From positions 1 to 9,776 of the forward strand of contig SKZM01000149.1 of NCBI GenBank assembly GCA_007127385.1: a DNA stretch of 9,776 nucleotides. The letters are read 5' to 3'. The translations under genes were made by a program, and so were the position numbers. The notes beneath the pieces were generated by a model, which worked only from the letters and a program-made list of their open reading frames with translations, was not told the origin of the DNA and did not search any database. Within the stretch, counting starts at the first letter, position 1; every line of letters begins with the position of its first letter. Of this stretch, positions 1 to 6,645 are shown piece by piece. This stretch comes from Methanosalsum sp. Lineage in GTDB: Archaea; Halobacteriota; Methanosarcinia; Methanosarcinales; Methanosarcinaceae.

Positions 1-1
1 G

Positions 2-79
2 ATCAATTCTATGTGTACAGGCTGCAGTTCATGTGTCCAGATGTGTAAGTTTGGAGCAATAGTGGAGGTTTCAGAATGA
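2..79 (+). CDS. iorA: Indolepyruvate ferredoxin oxidoreductase subunit alpha, C-terminal end (partial)
   Basis: Only the last 25 codons are inside the window; the gene runs in from the left. They show a ferredoxin-type cluster motif, CTGCSSCVQMCKFGAI (Cx2Cx2Cx3C), ending in a TGA at 77-79. This fits the C-terminal 4Fe-4S domain of IorA, the thiamine-diphosphate subunit that oxidatively decarboxylates aryl pyruvates such as indolepyruvate to aryl-CoA and passes electrons to ferredoxin in the cytoplasm. The name rests mainly on the next gene, a clear IorB, which overlaps it by 4 bp (ATGA), so the two are translationally coupled. From the visible residues alone it could be any ferredoxin-like protein. 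The residue after the last Cys is Lys rather than the more common Pro. Confidence 0.75.
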   Translation: MNSMCTGCSSCVQMCKFGAIVEVSE

Positions 80-675
80 ATGAAAAAACAACCTCGAAAT
101 TTGATTTGATCATTTCCGGTGTTGGAGGGCAGGGAACTATTCTTGCATCTGATATAATAGGTAAGGCTGCAGTGTCATCTGGCTATCCTGTAAGGGCAGC
201 GGAAACCCATGGAATGGCACAGAGGGGTGGATCCGTGGTAAATCACATCAGGATCGGCTGTGATCTTGGGTCACTTATACCTCCGCGTGGAGCAGATATT
301 ATGCTTGCGCTTGAACCATCAGAAGCTATCAGGTACATTGAATATCTTTCGCCGGGTGGTACTGTTATAATGAATACAGAGCCTGTATATCCGGTAAGTG
401 TTCTTTCTGGAAAATCGAAGTATCCTGACATCTCAACCATTTTAAAAGAACTTGAAGATAACTTTACTGTAAAATCATTTAATGCTACCGGCCTGGCCCG
501 CAAAGCCGGACATCAGCAGTCGATGAATGTGGTAATGGTAGGTGCTTTATCAAATTATCTGCCATTTGAATCTGAAGTTCTGATTGGGTGCATAAAGGAA
601 ATGGTGCCTCCCAGAACACTGGATATTAATATGGAAGCATTCAGACTTGGCAAAAGCCAGATCACAGATCCATGA
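76..675 (+). CDS. iorB: Indolepyruvate ferredoxin oxidoreductase subunit beta
   Basis: 199 residues, the usual length of IorB. The fold belongs to the gamma domain of 2-oxoacid:ferredoxin oxidoreductases. Visible family marks are GVGGQG at residues 15-20 near the N-terminus and the signature ETHGMAQRGGSV at 43-54, followed by the AD.MLALEPSEA stretch around 73-84. With IorA it forms the cytoplasmic enzyme that converts indolepyruvate and other aryl pyruvates to the corresponding acyl-CoA with reduction of ferredoxin. In methanogens it can also run in reverse to make aromatic amino acids from aryl acids; that is family knowledge. The ATG at 76 overlaps the iorA stop and is preceded by GGAGG at 63-67, supporting this start. 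It is the last gene of its operon: a 543-bp spacer follows. Confidence 0.93.
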   Translation: MNEKTTSKFDLIISGVGGQGTILASDIIGKAAVSSGYPVRAAETHGMAQRGGSVVNHIRIGCDLGSLIPPRGADIMLALEPSEAIRYIEYLSPGGTVIMNTEPVYPVSVLSGKSKYPDISTILKELEDNFTVKSFNATGLARKAGHQQSMNVVMVGALSNYLPFESEVLIGCIKEMVPPRTLDINMEAFRLGKSQITDP

Positions 676-714
676 ATATCTTGAACTCCACATACAGAGT
701 AAAATAAACAGATA

Positions 715-719
715 TTTTT
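715..719 (+). terminator. T-run, candidate end of the ior transcript
   Basis: Five T residues lie 40 bp after the iorB stop. Archaeal RNA polymerase can terminate at short U-runs without a hairpin, so this is a plausible termination point. A single T5 is weak evidence. Confidence 0.3.
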
Positions 720-720
720 G

Positions 721-767
721 GTTGTGCACATAATCTGGATGTCAGAACATCCGGATTCATGCACAGC
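721..767. repeat. Long interrupted inverted repeat (hairpin)
   Basis: The outer stem pairs GTTGTGCA (721-728) with TGCACAGC (760-767), 8 pairs including one G-U. After a small internal loop (729-731 against 758-759), the inner stem pairs 732-742 with 747-757, 11 pairs including one G-U, closed by the tetraloop CAGA. That gives 19 pairs in 47 bases. It lies directly against the TATA-like sequence at 769-776. The T5 run precedes the stem on the plus strand, so this is not a bacterial-style terminator reading rightward. It could be a transcript-end structure, an operator or the end of a decayed element. Confidence 0.75.
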
Positions 768-768
768 A

Positions 769-778
769 TTTATATATG
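769..778 (+). promoter_or_regulatory. TATA-like box TTTATATATG
   Basis: A close match to the archaeal TATA box (TTTATATA), 441 bp before the L3 start. If used, transcription would begin near 795-802, just before the hairpin at 819-838. The RNA would be either a separate transcript or a very long leader of the ribosomal operon. No convincing purine-rich BRE is seen upstream; instead the hairpin at 721-767 abuts it. Confidence 0.4.
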
Positions 779-818
779 GGGTGTTTTATTTACATTCCAT
801 AAATAGATGTTATATCTA

Positions 819-838
819 GCCCTGTATCCTTACAGGGC
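819..838. repeat. Perfect 8-bp hairpin with tetraloop
   Basis: GCCCTGTA (819-826) and TACAGGGC (831-838) are exact reverse complements around a TCCT loop. It is the most G+C-rich perfect stem in the spacer and would sit about 20 nt from the 5' end of an RNA started from the TATA box at 769. Confidence 0.7.
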
Positions 839-883
839 GTAACAGGACATAAGTAGTGTGATGTGTGTTGGATTTAACAACAG

Positions 884-912
884 GACGTGGGCCAATTCGT
901 AGAATGCCCGTC
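884..912. repeat. Bulged hairpin, 11 bp
   Basis: Three stem blocks pair in register: GAC/GTC (884-886, 910-912), GGGC/GCCC (889-892, 906-909) and ATTC/GAAT (895-898, 902-905). Two-base bulges lie only on the 5' side (GT at 887-888, CA at 893-894), with a GTA loop. Asymmetric bulges like these are more typical of a folded RNA or protein-binding RNA than of a DNA operator. Confidence 0.5.
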
Positions 913-1160
913 TATGTATGCATTGTTGCATCCTGGAACGTTCTGCTTGTTTAAATCTTTTAGAGACGACCACTTTCAAATGTTTGGAACGTAAACCAAA
1001 AACAAGGCTCAGGTGCCTGATCAAGCTTGGATAGACTGGAGAGCAGTCATATTATATCTTCTTGATCTGAAATCATCAACTCAAATAGTACTGTCTTGAT
1101 GAGGATCCTGGCATGTTTGTGGTTTTTAACTTGCTTCCCTACTTGTCCAGCTAAATCCGC

Positions 1161-1168
1161 AAATATAA
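1161..1168 (+). promoter_or_regulatory. Candidate promoter of the ribosomal protein operon (TATA box AAATATAA)
   Basis: AAATATAA lies about 50 bp before the L3 ATG. A start site some 25 bp downstream (about 1187-1192) would give a leader of roughly 30 nt containing the AGGAGGA ribosome binding site at 1206-1212. The T5 run at 1123-1127 just upstream could insulate it. The box is only a fair match to consensus, and the stronger TATA at 769 is the competing candidate. Confidence 0.4.
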
Positions 1169-1205
1169 GAACAAATCAATTCAAAAGATAAGCAAGTGTA
1201 TAATC

Positions 1206-1213
1206 AGGAGGAT
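1206..1213 (+). promoter_or_regulatory. Ribosome binding site of L3
   Basis: AGGAGGAT, the strongest Shine-Dalgarno match to the anti-SD of archaeal 16S rRNA in this window, ends 5 bp before the ATG at 1219. It fixes the start of the first ribosomal gene and means L3 is initiated independently rather than by coupling. Confidence 0.8.
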
Positions 1214-1218
1214 AAATA

Positions 1219-2232
1219 ATGGCAAAAGGACATAGACCACGGCGAGGATCACTCGCATTCAGTCCACGCAAAAGAGCGAAAAGCCACATAGCGAAATTCA
1301 GATCATGGCCTGAGTCTGCTGGTGAACCAAAGCTTCAGGACTTTGCAGGTTATAAAGTTGGTATGACTCATGTAATTATGATCGATAACGTGAAAAACAG
1401 TTTAACCGAAGGGACTGAAATCTCTGTTCCTGCAACTATAATTGAGACCCCTGCCATACGTGTTGCTGCAATACGTGCATATGCAGAAGACGTGTATGGT
1501 AAGAAACCAGCTTATGAAGCATGGGCATCTGATCTGGATGAGAGTCTGGGCAGGAATATCTGCTTACCCAAAGATTACAGCACCCAGAATGCTCTGGATA
1601 AAATATCAGGCCTTATAGAAGAAGGGAATGCTACAGATATAAGGGTGGCCACATACACACTTCCTAAAAACATAACCGGCATACCTAAGAAAAAACCCGA
1701 CCTGATGGAAACCTCTATCAGTGGAAATGATGTCCGGGCAAAGTTTGAATATGCCAGTTCAATTCTTGGTAATGAAGTGGAAATTTCGGATATTTTCGAC
1801 AGTGGCAACCTTGTGGATGTTGCATCCATTACCACTGGTAAGGGAACTCAGGGACCTGTCAAAAGATGGGGTATTCAGATGGCAAAACACAAACATTCAC
1901 GTGCAGGCAGTCTTCGCCAGGTCGGTACTCTGGGACCGTGGAGACCGGCACATGTAAGCTGGAGAGTACCTCAAATGGGGCAGATGGGCTATCATCAGAG
2001 GACTGAATATAATAAACGTATTCTCAAAATCTCATCCGATGCAGATGAAGTGAACCCGGATGGCGGCTTTATGAATTATGGCCTTGTCAGGAATTCCTAT
2101 ATACTTGTAAAGGGCAGTATTCCTGGACCTTCGAAAAGACTTGTGAGATTGAGAGAGCCTGTCAGACCTAAGATGAATGGTGTAGGCGATCCCCAGATAG
2201 TTCATATTAATAAAAGATCCAGACAGGGGTGA
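1219..2232 (+). CDS. rpl3: Large subunit ribosomal protein L3 (uL3)
   Basis: 337 residues, the normal archaeal/eukaryotic length and much longer than bacterial L3 (about 210). The N-terminus [17 protein letters not shown] (residues 4-20) is the archaeal L3 start. The core signature begins [17 protein letters not shown] near residues 204-220, continues through [13 protein letters not shown] (224-236) and ends in [14 protein letters not shown] (254-267). L3 is an early-assembly 50S protein; its extended finger, which includes the tryptophan/histidine-rich segment, reaches toward the peptidyl transferase centre. It is the first gene of the ribosomal operon, with its own strong RBS. L4 follows after 6 bp, and its RBS is embedded in the end of L3, so L4 is probably translated by coupling. 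Confidence 0.98.
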   Translation: MAKGHRPRRGSLAFSPRKRAKSHIAKFRSWPESAGEPKLQDFAGYKVGMTHVIMIDNVKNSLTEGTEISVPATIIETPAIRVAAIRAYAEDVYGKKPAYEAWASDLDESLGRNICLPKDYSTQNALDKISGLIEEGNATDIRVATYTLPKNITGIPKKKPDLMETSISGNDVRAKFEYASSILGNEVEISDIFDSGNLVDVASITTGKGTQGPVKRWGIQMAKHKHSRAGSLRQVGTLGPWRPAHVSWRVPQMGQMGYHQRTEYNKRILKISSDADEVNPDGGFMNYGLVRNSYILVKGSIPGPSKRLVRLREPVRPKMNGVGDPQIVHINKRSRQG

Positions 2233-2238
2233 ACTTGA

Positions 2239-2997
2239 ATGACAAAAACAAAAGTTATTGACTTGTCAGGAAATGAAAAAGATAATATTGAGTTACCAGA
2301 GATTTTCAATGAGCCTTACAGGCCGGATTTAATTAAAAAGGCAGTTCTATCCCTGCAGTCTACAAGATATCAGCCTTACGGTCCTCGTTTATATTCTGGT
2401 ATGGACACATCCGCACATTCCTGGGGCTCAGGAAGGGGTGTTGCTCAGATCCCTCGAATTTCAAATGGAAGCCGTGCAGCAAGAGTTCCACAGGCTGTAG
2501 GTGGAAGACGTGCTCATCCTCCGAAACCTGAGAAAGATGTGACTGAGAAAATAAACAAAAAGGAGAAACGCACTGCCTTTCGATCAGCAATAGCTGCAAC
2601 AATGAATTATGATATTGTGAAAAAGAGAGGTCACAGATTTGATAACGAAACCCCCTTTGTTGCAGATGATTCTTTGGAAGAACTGACCAAAACAAAAGAA
2701 CTGGTTAATTATCTGAATAATGTTGGGGTCTATAGTGATGTCCTTCGTGCTAAAGAAGGTAAGAAGATCCGTGCTGGAAAAGGAAAGGGCCGTGGTAGAA
2801 AGTATCGTCAGAGGAAAAGTATTTTGATCGTAACAGGTTCTCAGGCTCCATTGCTAAAATCCGCAAGCAATCTTCCAGGCGTTGACGCTGTTCCAGTTAA
2901 TTCTTTAAATATTGAACATCTTGCACCAGGTACACACGCCGGAAGATTGACAATATGGACTGAATCTGCAATATCCAGCTTAGAAAGGGGTATTTAA
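2239..2997 (+). CDS. rpl4: Large subunit ribosomal protein L4 (uL4, L4P/L1e family)
   Basis: 252 residues, normal for archaeal L4. The long internal loop that lines the nascent-peptide exit tunnel is clear at about residues 46-98: [17 protein letters not shown], then GRGVAQIPR and a [13 protein letters not shown] end. A second conserved basic patch, [15 protein letters not shown], lies at 176-190, and the C-terminal Rossmann-like half follows. L4 binds 23S rRNA domain I. In bacteria it also autoregulates the S10 operon; nothing in this sequence shows that here. The SD GGGGTGA (2226-2232) overlaps the L3 stop codon. The stop TAA directly abuts the ATG of L23 with no gap. Confidence 0.98.
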   Translation: MTKTKVIDLSGNEKDNIELPEIFNEPYRPDLIKKAVLSLQSTRYQPYGPRLYSGMDTSAHSWGSGRGVAQIPRISNGSRAARVPQAVGGRRAHPPKPEKDVTEKINKKEKRTAFRSAIAATMNYDIVKKRGHRFDNETPFVADDSLEELTKTKELVNYLNNVGVYSDVLRAKEGKKIRAGKGKGRGRKYRQRKSILIVTGSQAPLLKSASNLPGVDAVPVNSLNIEHLAPGTHAGRLTIWTESAISSLERGI

Positions 2998-3246
2998 ATG
3001 GCTGCAATAAAATTTCCGTTCATAACTGAAAAATCAATGGCACAACTTGATGACAACAAACTCCAGTTTATAGTTGATACCAGAGCAAACAAACATCAGA
3101 TAAAAGACGACGTATCAAAAAAATATGGTTTTGATGTAAGGTCTGTTTGTACTATGACTACTATGAAAGGTCTCAAGAAAGCAGTTGTCACATTTGAAGA
3201 AACAGATGCTGCACATGAGATTGCTACAAGACTGGGATTAATGTGA
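2998..3246 (+). CDS. rpl23: Large subunit ribosomal protein L23 (uL23)
   Basis: 82 residues, typical of the short archaeal form. The family pattern is visible from the N-terminal [19 protein letters not shown] (6-24) through [18 protein letters not shown] (29-46) to the strand [10 protein letters not shown] (57-66). L23 binds domain III of 23S rRNA beside the tunnel exit and is the docking site for signal recognition particle and nascent-chain factors. The start ATG immediately follows the L4 stop (TAAATG), so re-initiation is likely; a GGGGT at 2987-2991 can serve as SD. Its stop codon TGA is the first part of TGAGGTGA, the RBS of L2. Confidence 0.97.
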   Translation: MAAIKFPFITEKSMAQLDDNKLQFIVDTRANKHQIKDDVSKKYGFDVRSVCTMTTMKGLKKAVVTFEETDAAHEIATRLGLM

Positions 3247-3256
3247 GGTGAGATTA

Positions 3257-3970
3257 ATGGGTAAAAGACTTATATCACAGAACAGAGGCCGTGGGACTCC
3301 AACTTACAGAGCACCATCTCACAAGTATAAAGGCACTCTCAAACATCCTAAAGTAGATGAAAATGAAACTATCTATGGAACAGTTACGGCTGTAAAACAT
3401 GATTCATCACGGTCTGCTCCTATTGTAAGAGTTAAATTTGATAATGGAGAGGAACGTTTTATACTGGCTCCGGAAGGTACTGCTGTTGGACAGCAGATAT
3501 CGTGTGGGATCAGTGCAGAAATCAAGCCCGGAAATATTTTATTTCTGGCAGAGATTCCTGAAGGTGTTCCAATATGCAATATAGAATCAAAGCCAAACGA
3601 CGGTGGCAGATTTGCTCGCTCATCAGGTGTTTCTGCAACATTAATAGCCCATGAGAGGGGCAAAGTTGTTGTTCAGATGCCTTCAGGTGAGATGAAATGG
3701 CTGAATCCGAAATGTAGGGCAACAATTGGTATTGTTGCTGGTGGTGGAAGAGCTGACAAACCTTTCCTGAAAGCTGGTAACAAATATCACAAAATGAAGA
3801 CCAGAGCAACAAAATATCCGCGTGTATCAGGAGTTGCTATGAATGCCGTAGACCATCCATTTGGTGGTGGAAATCGTAAGCATCCGGGCAAACCTACAAC
3901 AGTAGGCAGAAATACTCCTGCTGGTCGTAAAGTAGGTCATATTGCTGCAAGGAGGACCGGAAAACGTTAA
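3257..3970 (+). CDS. rpl2: Large subunit ribosomal protein L2 (uL2)
   Basis: 237 residues from the ATG at 3257, normal for archaea. A GTG at 3248 would add three residues (M-R-L), but it lies inside the SD GAGGTGA (3245-3251), so I reject it; archaeal L2 typically begins MGKR. The N-terminal OB-like domain follows the basic [16 protein letters not shown] stretch (11-26). The C-terminal SH3-like domain ends in the diagnostic [14 protein letters not shown] (192-205). Its histidine, H200, corresponds to the conserved His that lies near the peptidyl transferase centre. L2 is a core 50S protein needed for subunit association and activity. S19 follows after 15 bp. Confidence 0.98.
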   Translation: MGKRLISQNRGRGTPTYRAPSHKYKGTLKHPKVDENETIYGTVTAVKHDSSRSAPIVRVKFDNGEERFILAPEGTAVGQQISCGISAEIKPGNILFLAEIPEGVPICNIESKPNDGGRFARSSGVSATLIAHERGKVVVQMPSGEMKWLNPKCRATIGIVAGGGRADKPFLKAGNKYHKMKTRATKYPRVSGVAMNAVDHPFGGGNRKHPGKPTTVGRNTPAGRKVGHIAARRTGKR

Positions 3971-3985
3971 ACTGAGGTGTAGATC

Positions 3986-4399
3986 ATGGCAAAAAAAGCA
4001 ACATCAAGATTACCAAAAAGAAAAGGCGAATTTACATACCGCGGAAAAACCACCGCTGAATTACAGAAATTAAGCCTTGAAGAATTTACTGAGCTTCTTC
4101 CTGCAAGAGAAAGGCGCAGTATTAAAAGAGGATTTTCAGAAGAACAGAAAAAGGTACTTCAGAAGATCAAGGATGGAAAAGAAACTGTAAGGACACATCA
4201 TAGAAACATGATATTCCTGCCAGAAATGGTTAGTAAGATTATCGAAGTATATAATGGTAAAGAATTTGTAAAGGTAGAAGTTCTTCCTGAGATGGTTGGC
4301 CATCGCTTTGGAGAATTCTCATTGACCCGAAGCAGAGTTAAGCATGGCAGTGCAGGTGTTGGAGCAACCCGTTCAAGTAAATTTGTTCCACTAAAATAA
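3986..4399 (+). CDS. rps19: Small subunit ribosomal protein S19 (uS19)
   Basis: 137 residues, the longer archaeal/eukaryotic S15e-like type rather than the roughly 92-residue bacterial S19. The N-terminal extension contains [19 protein letters not shown] (16-34). The S19 core runs from [12 protein letters not shown] (71-82) to the C-terminal [13 protein letters not shown] (109-121). It sits in the 30S head, contacts S13 and lies near the A-site tRNA. The RBS GAGGTG is at 3973-3978. Its stop TAA runs into GGTGAT, the RBS of L22, 11 bp before that ATG. Confidence 0.97.
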   Translation: MAKKATSRLPKRKGEFTYRGKTTAELQKLSLEEFTELLPARERRSIKRGFSEEQKKVLQKIKDGKETVRTHHRNMIFLPEMVSKIIEVYNGKEFVKVEVLPEMVGHRFGEFSLTRSRVKHGSAGVGATRSSKFVPLK

Positions 4400-4410
4400 G
4401 GTGATAACAG

Positions 4411-4866
4411 ATGGCAAGAATTAATTATTCCGTGGAATCTGATAAGGATTCAACTGCCAGAGCAATGGGTTCAGAACTGCATATATCTCCTAAAAAATCA
4501 AGGGAACTTGGCAGGGCTATAAAAGGAATGCGTACAAAAGCTGCAAGGAAGTATCTTGAAGAAGTCACTGTTCTTAAACAGGCAGTACCTTTCAGAAGGC
4601 ACTGTGATAGCCTTGGTCATAAAAAGGGATCAATGGCAGCAGGCAGGTATCCTGTTAAAGTTGCACAGGACTTTTTGAAAATTTTAAAAAATGCTGAAAG
4701 CAATGCAGAATATAAAGGTCTTGACGCTGAGAATATGTACATTTCACATATATCTGCCAAAAGAGGACGTGTGATACATGGTATGCGTCCAAGAGCTCGT
4801 GGGAGAGCTACTCCTAAAAATACAGAAACTGTATATGTAGAGATGATTTTAAAAGAGGTGCGCTAA
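4411..4866 (+). CDS. rpl22: Large subunit ribosomal protein L22 (uL22)
   Basis: 151 residues, normal for archaeal L22 (eukaryotic L17-like). It begins [11 protein letters not shown] and contains the helix [16 protein letters not shown] (25-40). The conserved beta-hairpin [20 protein letters not shown] is near residues 113-132; it extends into the exit tunnel and faces the L4 loop. The RBS GGTGAT (4400-4405) is fused to the S19 stop codon. The stop TAA overlaps the S3 start by one base (TAATG at 4864-4868), so S3 is likely coupled to it. Confidence 0.98.
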   Translation: MARINYSVESDKDSTARAMGSELHISPKKSRELGRAIKGMRTKAARKYLEEVTVLKQAVPFRRHCDSLGHKKGSMAAGRYPVKVAQDFLKILKNAESNAEYKGLDAENMYISHISAKRGRVIHGMRPRARGRATPKNTETVYVEMILKEVR

Positions 4867-5804
4867 TGGCAATTGAGAAAAAGTTCGTACAGGACGGCTA
4901 TGTAAAAGCCTCAATGAACGAATATTTTACAAAACAATTAAGCAGAGCAGGCTATGGCGGAATGGATATTAACAGGACTCCCATGGGTACTCAGATCACG
5001 ATATATGCTGAAAAACCTGGTATGGTGATTGGAAAGGCAGGTAAGGTAATTCGCAAGTTGACACGCGAGGTTGACCGGATGTATAATCTGGACAATCCTC
5101 AAATTGATGCTCAGGAGGTCAAGAACCCTGCTCTGAATGCTCAGATAATGGCTTCAAGACTTGCTTCATCCATTGAAAGAGGATGGTATTTCCGTAAAGC
5201 AGGACACAATGCAATGCGTGCCATCATGGGTGCAGGTGCTCTTGGTTGTGAGATAGTTCTTTCAGGAAAGCTGACCGGATCAAGGTCACGTGTGGAAAAA
5301 ATGGTTAATGGATATATCAAACACGCTGGTAAACCCGTGGATGACATCGTAGATTATGGATTTGCTACAGCAGTAAAGAAACTTGGTACTATTGGCTGTG
5401 TGGTTCGTATAATCCCACCGGGTGCTGTTCTTCCGGATAATTTTAATCTAATAGAAGTTCCTGTGAAAGAAAAAGTAGAGGTCGAATCCGAAGAAGCTAA
5501 AAAACCGGCAACTGGTATTGAAGAACTTGTAGAGACTGAAGCCACAGGGGAATCAGTAGCAGAGGAAGAAAATATAGAGGCCGGTTCCCAGGAAATTGAT
5601 AAAGAGCCGGAGGAGACATCAACTGAAGCTCCTGTTCAGGAAGCGGAGGATGAAGAATCATCTACTAAAGAAGAATCTTCAGAAGAGCCGGATGAACCTG
5701 AACTTCCAGAGGAAGAACGTCGGATGGTAGATGGGACCTGGCAGCATAAACATGAAGGACATAACTACTGGCATCCAATGGCTCGTACTCACAGGGAGGG
5801 CTGA
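4866..5804 (+). CDS. rps3: Small subunit ribosomal protein S3 (uS3) with long acidic extension and His-rich tail
   Basis: 312 residues, longer than most archaeal S3 proteins (about 210-260). The first ~200 residues are standard: a KH domain with the GMVIGKAGK loop at 52-60, then the C-terminal S3 domain ([20 protein letters not shown] at 115-134, [15 protein letters not shown] at 139-153). S3 sits at the mRNA entry side of the 30S head and takes part in unwinding mRNA. Residues 201-285 are low complexity with about 35 Asp/Glu. Residues 286-312 return to an ordered-looking tail, with [13 protein letters not shown] at 292-304 and five histidines overall. The reading frame is continuous to the stop 3 bp before L29, so the extension is not a frameshift. 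RBS GAGGTG is at 4855-4860. Confidence 0.97.
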   Translation: MAIEKKFVQDGYVKASMNEYFTKQLSRAGYGGMDINRTPMGTQITIYAEKPGMVIGKAGKVIRKLTREVDRMYNLDNPQIDAQEVKNPALNAQIMASRLASSIERGWYFRKAGHNAMRAIMGAGALGCEIVLSGKLTGSRSRVEKMVNGYIKHAGKPVDDIVDYGFATAVKKLGTIGCVVRIIPPGAVLPDNFNLIEVPVKEKVEVESEEAKKPATGIEELVETEATGESVAEEENIEAGSQEIDKEPEETSTEAPVQEAEDEESSTKEESSEEPDEPELPEEERRMVDGTWQHKHEGHNYWHPMARTHREG

Positions 5805-5807
5805 ATT

Positions 5808-6011
5808 ATGGCAATCCTTAGAAGGAAGGAAATACGGAATATGACTCCAGAGGAGAGAATGGATGAACTTGAAAAGATGGAATCCGATCTCATCCGCGAA
5901 TACGCACTTGCATCGGCAGGTGGAGCTCCTGAAAATCCTGGACGAATTGGTGAAGTGAAAAGGACCATAGCAAGGATAAAAACAATCCAGCGTGAGCTAA
6001 AGGAGAGTTGA
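5808..6011 (+). CDS. rpl29: Large subunit ribosomal protein L29 (uL29)
   Basis: 67 residues, the usual size. The two-helix hairpin is visible: [25 protein letters not shown] (9-33), then a linker and [20 protein letters not shown] (45-64), which contains the conserved R-RTIARI pattern. L29 binds 23S rRNA near L23 at the exit of the polypeptide tunnel. The RBS GGAGG (5795-5799) lies within the last codons of S3, whose stop is 3 bp before this ATG. Its own last codons contain AGGAG (6001-6005), which serves the RNase P protein gene downstream. Confidence 0.96.
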   Translation: MAILRRKEIRNMTPEERMDELEKMESDLIREYALASAGGAPENPGRIGEVKRTIARIKTIQRELKES

Positions 6012-6012
6012 A

Positions 6013-6309
6013 TTGGAGATTTCATGCTCAAATCTGATATTTCATGAACTGATAGGTCTTAATGTAAATATAACAGATTCGAGTAACAAAAATCATGTAG
6101 GTATGGAAGGCAGAGTTGTTGATGAAACACAGAACACACTGATTATAGATACTGAGAACGGTGAAAAAATGGTTCCAAAAAAAAATTCAACTTTCGTGTT
6201 TCAAATAAAGAGCAATTCTGCTGAAAAATATGTACAGGTTAATGGTAATCTATTACTCTCACAACCCGAAAACAGAATTAAGAATATAATGAAAATACGC
6301 ATGAGGTAA
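6013..6309 (+). CDS. rnp1: Ribonuclease P protein component 1 (Rpp29/Pop4)
   Basis: 98 residues, normal for archaeal Rpp29. The Sm-like barrel is recognisable: HELIGLNVNI (11-20), the GMEGRVVDETQNTLIID segment (30-46), KMVPKKNSTFVFQI (52-65), and the C-terminal strand with PENRIKNI (85-92). Rpp29 pairs with Rpp21 and helps the RNase P RNA recognise pre-tRNA and cleave its 5' leader. The start is TTG, one base after the L29 stop; AGGAG at 6001-6005 is 7 bp upstream. No in-frame ATG occurs until residue 31, inside the core, so TTG is the best choice. The gene sits here in many archaea. Where some archaea carry an aIF1 (SUI1) gene between L29 and this one, none exists here. Confidence 0.93.
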   Translation: MEISCSNLIFHELIGLNVNITDSSNKNHVGMEGRVVDETQNTLIIDTENGEKMVPKKNSTFVFQIKSNSAEKYVQVNGNLLLSQPENRIKNIMKIRMR

Positions 6310-6315
6310 TAAGTC

Positions 6316-6645
6316 ATGGTACGAGATATTGGACTGGATGTCCCTATTCCTCAGGAAGAATGTAATGATGTTGATTGTCCTTTTCATGGATCATTGAAGG
6401 TCAGAGGTCAAGTTCTATCTGGGAAAGTCGTCAGCAACAAAATGACAAAGACGGTGGTTATCCAGAGAAGTCATGAAACACTGGTGGACAAATACCAGAG
6501 ATATGAAAAGAGGCAGTCAAAAATTCATGCACACAACCCTCCATGTATCAATGCAAAGGTAGGGGATGTTGTAACTATAGCAGAATGCAGACCACTTAGC
6601 AAAACCAAGTCTTTTGTAGTGATCAAAGCGGAGGAACAGAGATGA
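6316..6645 (+). CDS. rps17: Small subunit ribosomal protein S17 (uS17)
   Basis: 109 residues, matching the archaeal form with its N-terminal extension. The extension carries the archaeal signature [16 protein letters not shown] (16-31). The OB-fold core has [16 protein letters not shown] (36-51) and the S17 motif [20 protein letters not shown] (83-102). S17 binds 16S rRNA early in 30S assembly. The RBS-like GAGGTAAT (6304-6311 region) overlaps the double stop TAATAA at the end of rnp1, and the ATG is 6 bp after the first stop. The final codons overlap the L14 start by 4 bp (ATGA), a classic coupling arrangement. Confidence 0.97.
   Translation: MVRDIGLDVPIPQEECNDVDCPFHGSLKVRGQVLSGKVVSNKMTKTVVIQRSHETLVDKYQRYEKRQSKIHAHNPPCINAKVGDVVTIAECRPLSKTKSFVVIKAEEQR

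Larger units (their letters stand above)
797..1127 (+). ncRNA. Possible structured non-coding RNA or leader RNA (unidentified)
   Basis: This is a hypothesis built from signals: a TATA-like box at 769-776, hairpins at 819-838 and 884-912, further short stems (918-922 with 927-931; 983-987 with 996-1000; TCAG/CTGA at 1009-1020) and a T5 run at 1123-1127. Both ends are approximate. I do not see the conserved sequences of RNase P RNA (GAGGAAAGUC-type), the archaeal SRP RNA, a tRNA, or a C/D or H/ACA guide RNA. It could equally be a remnant of a transposable element. Confidence 0.25.
676..1218 (+). other. Gene-free spacer between iorB and the ribosomal operon, with several hairpins
   Basis: No ORF here looks like a protein. 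The longest readings, minus-strand 555-764 and 830-1024, show no domain I recognise and no clear ribosome binding site. The spacer carries a 19-bp interrupted hairpin at 721-767, a TATA-like box at 769-776, a perfect 8-bp hairpin at 819-838, a bulged hairpin at 884-912, a small ATGCA/TGCAT stem at 918-931, T5 runs at 715-719 and 1123-1127, and a candidate L3 promoter at 1161-1168. Direct repeats AACAGGAC (841-848, 879-886) and TGGAACGT (934-941, 985-992) are also present. It contains the end of the ior transcript and the start of the ribosomal transcript. The middle part may be a non-coding RNA, a long leader or a decayed element, and I cannot decide which. Confidence 0.8.

Noticed and set aside
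555..764. Minus-strand 69-codon reading overlapping the iorB end
   Set aside because: It overlaps the clear iorB gene and the 721-767 hairpin, is Ser/Cys-rich without a domain, and has no family resemblance.
830..1024. Minus-strand 64-codon reading in the spacer
   Set aside because: No clear ribosome binding site, no recognisable domain and odd Leu/His/Arg composition; it covers the hairpins, whose pairing explains the sequence at least as well. A decayed transposase piece cannot be excluded but nothing supports it.
1064..1110. Possible C/D box guide RNA (CTGA near 1067, TGATGA near 1098)
   Set aside because: The boxes are in the wrong order and about 28 bases apart, no second C/D pair follows, and no terminal stem is present.
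797..1127. RNase P RNA or SRP RNA, suggested by size and by the nearby RNase P protein gene
   Set aside because: None of the conserved blocks of either RNA is visible and the sequence is too A+T-rich for these highly structured RNAs.
1721..1957. Plus-strand 78-codon reading inside L3 and the minus-strand readings inside ribosomal genes
   Set aside because: They lie within strongly conserved genes in other frames and have no family similarity; they are shadows of the real coding frames.
5466..5730. Frameshift or gene fusion causing the long S3 C-terminus
   Set aside because: The frame is open to a stop 3 bp before L29, the next RBS lies in its last codons, and the tail keeps a protein-like composition, so it is a genuine extension.
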